Below, piece after piece: positions 10,497-64,000 of a stretch of 64,000 nt of DNA. The notes under the pieces are model-generated. The model ran no database searches and was not told the origin of the DNA. It saw only the letters and a program-made list of their open reading frames with translations. Positions within the stretch are counted from its first letter, which is position 1. Every line of letters begins with the position of its first letter. This DNA is from Corticium candelabrum (taxonomy: Eukaryota > Porifera > Homoscleromorpha > Homosclerophorida > Plakinidae): assembly GCF_963422355.1 (NCBI RefSeq), contig NC_085102.1:846898-910897 (forward strand), written 5' to 3'. A program made the position numbers and the translations under genes.

Positions 10497-10865
10497 TTGC
10501 ACTTGCACGACAAAAGTGATATCAGTGCGGTGTCGCTCGATAGTGCATTGCGCGTTTTGAATCCACCCGCTAAGAGGCTAGCTCACGTACACCTCTCACA
10601 ACTATACGACCAGGAGCATATCGGTGGTACGGCACTCGACTGTATATGCCTCTTAGAACATCAGAGAATTGGTGCTGCCGCGCTCGACTCGGCATTGCGT
10701 TTTCTGAGACCTCCCAACAAATTTAAAGATGTGGATGTGGAGGAAACGTCACCCAAGCAGGAAGAGGAGATCAAGGAGGAGCCGTACGACGAACCTTGGT
10801 GTATGCCAGGGACGACATCTCCCGAACCACCATCCATCGAAAAACAGCATGTTATAGAGGGTTAG
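10497..10865 (+). CDS. Unrecognised open frame with an internal duplication
   Basis: The frame has 122 codons. The phrase LDSALRVLNPPAKR recurs as LDSALRFLRPPNKF, and both are spaced by a similar LxxxxxIGxxALD segment, so the protein contains a degenerate tandem repeat of about 50 residues. It ends in an acidic, Pro-rich tail (KQEEEIKEEPYDEPW). It lies just outside the Helentron 5' end. It could be a remnant of a Gag-like or host exon; I do not recognise the family. Confidence 0.25.
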   Translation: MHLHDKSDISAVSLDSALRVLNPPAKRLAHVHLSQLYDQEHIGGTALDCICLLEHQRIGAAALDSALRFLRPPNKFKDVDVEETSPKQEEEIKEEPYDEPWCMPGTTSPEPPSIEKQHVIEG

Positions 10866-10929
10866 GAGTGTTGGTGATAGGTCTGGTCAATCTGATTCGA
10901 TAACGGCCCAGATGTAACGCAACTTCGGC

Positions 10930-11110
10930 ACATGTCATTGTAGTGAACACAACTCAACATATATTTCTAGTGCTCGCGCCACTAATCTACCGCATCCAGG
11001 AACACTACTTTACCCAGGATTATGTTACGATGCGACCTTTCTCTCTAATCTACTACATTCCTTTCCCCAACTATAGTCACTACTCACTACTGCAAGTCCA
11101 GTCTGTCCGG
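10930..11110 (-). other. Possible LTR remnant next to the Gypsy integrase
   Basis: This lies just 3' of the integrase remnant on the minus strand. It contains TCCTGGATGCGG and related sequence and, near its far edge, a TGTAACGC/GCGTTACA-type motif that could be an LTR end. No partner LTR is visible in the window. Confidence 0.2.
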
Positions 11111-12480
11111 CGGTCTGTCCGCTATGTTTGATCGTCGCAGTTGTACTTCCTCAGCTGTTTTGGTTGGTTGATCATCTGGTTGAATGCTTTTCCGGTTGTG
11201 GTTATTTATCAGAATCTGGAGGTGGTGGTGATTCTACATCCTGTTTCTCTGACCCAGTTCCTTGCGCAGGGGTTTCTTCTTTGACCGCCTGCTTTTGCTC
11301 AGCAGTTGAAGGTTCTCTGTGGCGGATTTGATCCTGGTGCTTACGCACTATCCTCTGGTGTGCCTATTGACACCTTAATGACAATGGCCCTGTCACCTCC
11401 ACTATTTTGGCAGGAATCCAGTTATGATTCCAAGCATAAATGGTGTACATCTTCCGCTTGTAATACTCTGTTTCGCGCCGTTCCATCATGGCCTTTCTTT
11501 TGCCTGGTCTGCCTGTCTATCACCCGTTCCTCTAACCCTGGCCTGACCAAGTCCAGGCGAGTCTTGAGTTTCCGTCCCATCAAGAGTTCGGCTAAAGATA
11601 CTCCCGTGGTGGTGTGTGGTGTTGTTCGATATGGAAACAAAAAACCACTAATCCGATCTTCCAAAGTACCCACTATCATTTTCTTCACTCCAGCCTTGAA
11701 TGTCTGAACGGCACGTTCTGCCAGACCATTGGAAGCTGAGTGATACAGTGCAACCTTGATATGTCAAATGCCATTCTGCCTCATGAACTCTGAAAAAACA
11801 GACTGCTGGTAAAACACGGCCCGTTATTTGACACTACCGCGTCTGTGAGTCCGTGTTGAACAAAAGCTTGTCGCAGTGTACATACTGTCACCAAGCCTGT
11901 AGATGCCTGTCCTGCGTCAATCCACTTCGAATGTGAATCTACTATTACTAGGAACATCGACCCTATGCAGGAACGGTTCTGCATAGTCCACGTGTACTCT
12001 TGACCATGGTTCTTTTGGCCCACTCATATGGGTGTAACGGCGCTGAAGGAGGGTTTGGGCGGTTCATTTGGCATATTTCACATTTCCTGACCAGCTGTTC
12101 CACCTCTGCGTCAAGGCCACCAGACCATACACCCGTTGCCAATCCTTTCATCCTAGCATGCAGTTCCAGGATTGCATGACTTCATGAAGCTCTGTCAAGA
12201 TCCGTGTGCTGCCTGCAGGCGGTATCACAACCCTGGTTCCGCAAACTACACAGTCAGCCTCCACAGACAGTTCGTGACGCCTTAATCTTGTATGGTCGTA
12301 CATCTTCTGCTACTTTTCGTGGCCAGCCTTCTCTAACCCATGCTTGCACTTGAGACAGTATGAATTTCGCACTGAGATATCAAAATAGGCAGCCTTTCCG
12401 TAAGAGAAGTCGGGATGAAAAACGTCGTCGCCTGGTCTGCATGTAGCCTCGGCCTCCCAGACTCGTGTAGCGCCGATTCA
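11110..12480 (-). pseudogene. Ty3/Gypsy integrase remnant
   Basis: In minus-strand order it carries an upstream VVCGTRVVIPPAGSTRILTE segment (about 12240), the HHCC zinc-binding remnant CEICQMNRPNPPSAPL (about 12080), the integrase core (FLVIVDSHSKW, VVSNNGPCFTSS), then FPYRTTPHTTTGVSLAELLMGRKL (about 11600) and a C-terminal IVEVTGP/RKHQDQI segment near 11350. The pieces lie in different frames and contain stops. It resembles the K02A2.6-like Gypsy group. No reverse transcriptase is present, so this is a truncated fragment. Confidence 0.85.
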
Positions 12481-12992
12481 AAATTGTCCGGTTAAATTGG
12501 GCTATTTTTTTGGACGCGGTTTGGACTTAGCCGCTGGAGCGAAGGAGCTTTGGTCTACGAGGCTAGCGGCGCGACTTTTGATTCTCGGTAGTTAGTTGAC
12601 ATGTGTTACAACCGCGATTTTGACATAAACGAAGTGCTGTCTTTATGCGCACCTTTCGAGCAGTAACATGCACCGTTTATTCAATGGGGCCTCAGTTTTG
12701 AACGTCTTCTGCTGAACATTGTTTTCTCGACACAAATTAACTTGAAATAGATTCGACTGCAGTAAAGTGATTTATAATTGCTATTCTTTGCAGTTATACA
12801 AATTTCTAATTTTCTTGAAATCTTTTTGGACTGTACATTAGTAACTGGATTGTGCATCAATATCTGCACTGTTGCATCTACTGCATACATCAAATTGTGT
12901 ACTATGTACTGCAAATTTATTTTCGGTGTGCAATTGAATAATATGGAATGGAATGCTAACGTTGATGTACAGGGGTCGACTATTTGGTCGCA
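12481..12992. other. Intergenic sequence between Gypsy remnant and TIR transposon
   Basis: I see no coding region. TACGAGGCTAG near 12560 recurs at about 16230 on the other side of the TIR element, hinting at related flanking repeats. GGTCGACTATTTGGTCGCAG at 12974-12993 is an extra copy of the TIR tip just outside the left end. Confidence 0.4.
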
Positions 12993-13411
12993 GGGACTAT
13001 TTGGTCGCGGGCAATTATCTCGCTCTTATTTGGTTCTCGAAACCGTTTAGCTGGGGCTTATTTTGTTTCGGCCGCCTGCGGTGACTATTTGGTTTCGCAT
13101 TTATTGCACCTCAAATCTACACTCTCCGACTCTTACAGCTGTACGAAACGGACGTACGCGAACGACGTGACGATGGCCATGATCATTTTCACGCGTCTCC
13201 CAGACGTCTCGATAAGCCGAATCGAGTGCGATCTGCTTCTTCTTCGTTTGTATTTGACTTCATATGAATAGAGAAGTCATCACGACATTGTCGATCGCAA
13301 TTTCGCATGTCTGACGTTTCGTTTCGAGGAAAATCTCGGCCCTTCTTGCAGCAGAATTGTCGAAAGTAGGCGGAGTAAGAATTTTTTGTGGGTTACAAGG
13401 TCAACAAACAT
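12993..13411 (+). repeat. Left long terminal inverted repeat
   Basis: Its complement matches 15063-15250 and 15967-16190. Iterated motifs are TATTTGGTCGCG, TATTTGGTTCTCG, TATTTTGTTTCG and TATTTGGTTTCG. The inner boundary is set at TCAACAAACATG, whose counterpart is GATGTTTGTTTAC near 15063. Confidence 0.85.
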
Positions 13412-14537
13412 GATTTGATAATTGAAGATCACGCAGCGCACGCGTATCTATAGATGTGCCTAAAATGTTTTAGTGCATAGAATACTTCGGCCAGCTGCAG
13501 ATTTATGCATTGATCATGCAGGGCATCGATCGATACCTAGGTGCACAGCGACGTATATGCGTACTTACTGTCTACGACCAATTGCAAGGAAGACGATCTA
13601 CGTCTCTCTAGTTGGTTGTGCACGACCTAAGATCGGTAATGACTTTCAGAACAGAAGAGAAAATAAGTGCATATATGTAGTTCGAGAAACAATTAATTAA
13701 TGTATTTGACGTAAAATCACTTAATTTGCACTTGGTCTATCAGATGGGTATGGATGGTTGTTTGTTTGCGTTGTTGTACACTATAAAACCATACGCTTTG
13801 TAGATTAGGTGAGCTTAGTGAAAATCTTGTTTTCTTGTATACATGCTGCATCTTCTGTCTCTCCCTGCCATTTAGTCTGTTCGTCCGTCCGTCCATATGT
13901 CTATCTTTTCTTTGAATGGTGACAAAGCAAAATGTGCTGCAGTAGAATCAAGATATGCAGGCAAGAAAATGAAGACAAGAACTATACTAATCAGCATGCA
14001 GCTATGTGCATGCATGAGGGTATGAGTGTGTATACAGAGATGCAATGCAAGCGTGATCAGTGGGAAAGTGTCTAAGTTAAATTGACGCATCAACAATGTA
14101 AAGTAGAGGACTTCTTATATGACTGAAACATTAGTTTATTATGTTAATTGATTTAGAAATTCTAGAATTGTTACCGTCTTGTGACTAGATCATGTAATAG
14201 TTTTGTATCGAAGAATAAATAATCTGTCTGTCTGTCCGTCCGTCTGTCTGTCTGTCTGGCTGAAGACTATCTCGATAAGATCTCAGAAATTTCAAAAGAT
14301 GCAAATGGAAAGAGCAGCGAAACAGACTTTAGAGATAGATGGAGAAAGCAACTGTCTGTAGTTGTACAGTTTTGCAACTCTCGTGTGATTTTTAAAAGTT
14401 GTCAAAGTTGTCTAAGTGCAATTTTGATGACTTTCTATATGATAAAGACGTTCAACATATTGTTCATTGACTGTTATTGTTATGCATACGTAAAGTTAGC
14501 GATTGTTATTAGTAGAGTAAGAGTTCAAATATAATAA

Positions 14538-14591
<54 letters not shown>

Positions 14592-15062
14592 GTTTGCTTG
14601 TTTTTTTTTGTGTACCGTGCTATTGTTGTCCAATATTACTTCTGCACCAATGCTTAATTTTGGCTGTTCCTCTGTCTCTTCGTCTATCTGTGTGTTCTTT
14701 GTGTGCCTTGGTAGTGTATTCAAGATTGTTTCTTTTTTAATAATTACGTTATTGCTTTGAATTGTACAGATCGGTGAAAATATTCCATTGAAACTTTTGC
14801 ACCACTTCTCATGTTTCTCACTTTGTGGCGTTATCAGTATTGTGGGAGAAGCGTTCCTGAGAGCATACGCATCCAACCAAAACTTGGCGTTGCAAAGTAC
14901 TGTAGTTAGATTAATTAAGTTCTGCGAGGCTATACGAATATTATACTTTAGCGATTTTAGTGTAATATACAAACCTTCTAGTCCTCTGTCAGCGACTTTC
15001 CACTTTGCAAACGTTATGTTATATCTACAACTGTAGTCGTCCTCGCTAGTGCAGCAACACAC
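13412..15062. other. Core of the long-TIR transposon
   Basis: This is AT-rich with three CTGT/CCGT-type microsatellites (about 13875, 14222-14262, 14537-14592). A minus-strand open frame at 14496-15206 overlaps the TIR and includes a microsatellite-encoded RQTD run. I see no transposase motif, so the element is probably non-autonomous. Confidence 0.5.
14222..14592. repeat. Two (CTGT)n microsatellites
   Basis: The tracts are at 14222-14262 (with CCGT variants) and 14537-14592 (pure CTGT). Both follow an AATAATCTGTCTG context, so they may be copies of one ancestral segment. Confidence 0.85.
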
Positions 15063-16190
15063 AGATGTTTGTTTACCTAACAGACGAGATTCTTCTCCGC
15101 CTACTTTCGACACGCCGCCTACCAGAGAAGCCGAGATTTGCCTCAAAACGAAACGTTGCGATAGACAAACTGCGATAGACAATGTCGTGATGACTTCAGT
15201 ATTCATATGAAGTCAAATACAAACGAAGAAGAAGTAGGTCGCACTCGGCTCATGATCCAGAGTTGCCAACTCACACGCAACTTGCGTGAGTCTCACGCAA
15301 GTTCCTTCAGGTCACACGCTCACACGCCAGGAACACAGATCTCACGCAACTTTTAGATTGCTGAAACTAGACAGAGATCCAGGCAGATGTACCTCTAGTG
15401 AACCTGTACAGTAGGGACACCGTAGATTATGTAAAAATCTGTAGTGTCTGATAGTAACTAATATAAAATCTAACGAGACTGCCGTAAAGTGATCGATGAT
15501 TACGAATAACCAACAGCTAAACTTCCAAATGCCCGGGCTTGCAATAATTTAGTCCGGAAATCGAGGATGCATAAATAGTTCCGTGTATTACTGCGCGCGA
15601 TATATTATGCAAATGCAAGAAATAGTAATTGCGCTACGCGATCTCGAGGAAGCGACCAACAGTGAACACCCAGCAGGAGGATGAAGATGTCTTTCATCTA
15701 GATACCGCAGGCAAGTCTAGTTCTGAAGCTGTCAAAGATATTCAGCCAATTCTGCTACTAGTCCGCGCATCCAGTCCGCGCATCCAGTCCCTCCCCTTTC
15801 CACTTTCGGATTCGGAAATCCAAATACATTGTACCCTGTACATATCCAGATTCAACGGGAGAGCTATATAGTTTACTGTTTGTAAAATTTAGGTATTTAG
15901 TTGTTTGTGGCCAAGACTCTAGGTACTGATAGATCTCACGCATTTTCAGTATTCCTGGTTGGCAGTCATCGAGACGTCTGGGAGACGCGTGAAAATTATC
16001 ATGGCCATCATCACGTCGTTCGCGTCCGTCTAGTACAGCTGTAAGAGTTGGAGAGTGCCGCAATAAATGCGAAACCAAATAGTCCCCGCGACTAAATAGT
16101 CTTCGTAGGTGCCGAAACCAAGTACGCTCCAGCTAAACAGTTTCGAGAACCGAATAAGAGCGAGATAATTGCCCGCGACCAAATAGTCCC
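15063..16190 (-). repeat. Right long terminal inverted repeat, split by an insertion
   Basis: 15063-15250 and 15967-16190 together form the complement of the left TIR. The break lies between CACTCGGCT and CATCGAGACGTC, which are adjacent in the left arm except for a few bases. Confidence 0.85.
15251..15966. mobile_element. 716-bp insertion inside the right TIR
   Basis: It is defined by absence from the left TIR. It starts near CCAGAGTTGCCAACTCACACGC and ends near TTCCTGGTTGGCAGT; GAGTTGCCAAC and GTTGGCAGT are weakly complementary, suggesting a MITE-like element. The first 130 bp are rich in CTCACGCAA/TTGCGTGAG palindromes. I see no reading frame of known type. Confidence 0.55.
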
Positions 16191-16420
16191 GACACAACGT
16201 TCAAAATCCGGGCGCGCAAGAGGGCCTGGGTACGAGGCTAGTCGCGTCTGGAATTGTCATACGGCACCGGACAAGACTAGCGCGAGAAAGTCTGGGGACG
16301 CGCTATCGAAGAACACCGCTGTCCTCTTCTGCGGCCGCAATTATCCGCAAACAACCAGTGGTAGACAATGTCGTATAAAACGTATATACATGTACTTTAG
16401 AATTAGTGTTTGTTGAACAG
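16191..16420. other. Sequence upstream of the NACHT-TPR gene, between TIR transposon and MITE
   Basis: This short, relatively GC-rich stretch is a candidate for upstream control sequence of the downstream gene. No TATA box or other convincing promoter motif is visible. Confidence 0.3.
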
Positions 16421-16488
16421 TAGTCTCGCGTAGCCAGACCTCCCCGCCGCGGCCTCCCCGCGAAAAGGGGTCTGGCTACGCGAGACTA
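16421..16488. mobile_element. 68-bp palindromic MITE with 9-bp target duplication
   Basis: The ends TAGTCTCGCGTAGCCAGACC and its complement form perfect 20-bp inverted arms around a GC-rich loop. GTTGAACAG flanks it directly on both sides (16412-16420 and 16489-16497). A 9-bp duplication is typical of Mutator-like elements. It sits about 400 bp upstream of the NACHT-TPR start codon. Confidence 0.88.
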
Positions 16489-16883
16489 GTTGAACAGCTG
16501 CTCCTATCAAACCACAAACTCGGATCAAACCACGGGAGAGGTCACGTGACATGTTCAGAGCGGGCTCACAATACCCGGATTGTATAAAGCTCCGAACAAT
16601 GCTTGCACCAACCCTGTACACAGCCGATGGGTTGTGGTTCTGGTCTTGATGGTTACGTGACGCCTTCCGAAGGTAACAGTCTTCAGAAGCAGGTTCTAAT
16701 TTCTTGTCAGGAGCTCGAGTTTATTCAAAGACGGCTGCAATATCTAGAGACAGCTGTTCAGTCAGTCTACAACACTCTTCCCAATCCTGTAGCGACAACT
16801 AAGCAAGCATCTCAAGTTCAACCTACTATTGCCCCTAGCTTAGGGTTGCCTGGGAATCCGAGACTGGGAACGCCCTCTAAGGA

Positions 16884-63821
<46,938 letters not shown>

Positions 63822-63963
63822 GTGAGATTTGCTATTGTTAATTAAATTGCTGTTGAGGAAGTAAAGTGCAATGTTGACTTGCTAGTGATTTGAGATGAAA
63901 GCACATTTTGGAAATTACAATCTAAGCATAAATTCTGGGTTATTGCATGCATTTACTTTTCAG

Positions 63964-64000
63964 GCGTTGAGTAGCGATAACATTTTCTAGGACAAGTGGG
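63964..64000 (+). CDS. NACHT-TPR gene possible exon 23, cut by window end
   Basis: After a TTTTCAG acceptor the frame reads ALSSDNIF and then TAG at 63988-63990. The TAG could be a true or premature stop, or its AG could be the acceptor of an exon starting at 63991. Confidence 0.4.

Larger units (their letters stand above)
12993..16190. mobile_element. DNA transposon with long TIRs, non-autonomous, interrupted
   Basis: The left TIR (12993-13411) and right TIR (15063-16190, excluding an insertion) are inverted copies of about 415 bp starting GGGACTATTTGGTCGCGGGC. The core of about 1.65 kb has no recognisable transposase. The TIRs contain several copies of TATTTGGTYKCG in their outer 110 bp, as expected of transposase-binding sites. 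The right TIR is split by a 716-bp insertion. The superfamily is unknown. Confidence 0.85.

Noticed and set aside
14496..15206. 236-codon minus-strand frame in the long-TIR transposon
   Set aside because: It starts in the TIR and ends in a (CTGT)n-encoded RQTD run; no transposase motif. It may be chance.

Overview
This window looks like an animal nuclear genome, probably a sponge or another early-branching marine invertebrate. The main reason is a spliced gene encoding a DUF4062-NACHT-TPR protein, a large family in such animals, whose introns are either tiny (about 55-160 nt) or huge and full of transposons. The species call is inference; no rRNA, tRNA, bacterial operon or CRISPR array was seen.

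Layout. (1) 1-10419 is a large Helentron-type (Helitron2) rolling-circle transposon on the minus strand. It encodes 23-residue STPR DNA-binding repeats, a HUH/two-tyrosine Rep, a Pif1-type helicase and an OTU protease. Its coding sequence is broken by two frameshifts and one in-frame TGA. Its 3' end abuts the 5' end of a second copy that runs off the window start, so the two form a head-to-tail tandem. (2) 10420-16600 holds a decayed Ty3/Gypsy integrase, a DNA transposon with terminal inverted repeats of about 415 bp that is itself interrupted, and a 68-bp palindromic MITE with a 9-bp target duplication. (3) 16884-63821 is the host gene on the plus strand. I could join 22 exons in frame (about 971 codons): DUF4062 (exons 1-5), linker, NACHT P-loop and Walker B-like exons (9-11), helical region (12-18) and TPR-type helices (19-22). 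It probably continues past the window, unless the in-frame TAG at 63988 ends it.

The large introns explain most of the window. Intron 2 (19070-36597) holds one ordinary LINE fragment, at least eight copies or pieces of one reverse transcriptase plus restriction-like-endonuclease (RLE-like) LINE family whose ends lie repeatedly on (TA)n tracts, a pogo transposase, a full-length Tc1 transposon and a pogo MITE. Intron 11 holds a deleted Tc1 and a small inverted-repeat element. Introns 12 and 17 hold inverted-repeat elements. Intron 17 also holds a 1-kb fold-back element, a decayed Tc1, and a young Ty3/Gypsy element (LTRs differing by one base) inserted into an older opposite-strand Ty3/Gypsy element.

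The only clearly functional host gene seen is the NACHT-TPR gene. Everything else is mobile DNA at different stages of decay. The most notable signals are the tandem Helentron junction, the (TA)n-associated RLE-LINE cluster, and a Tc1 element inactivated by four nonsense substitutions without an indel.
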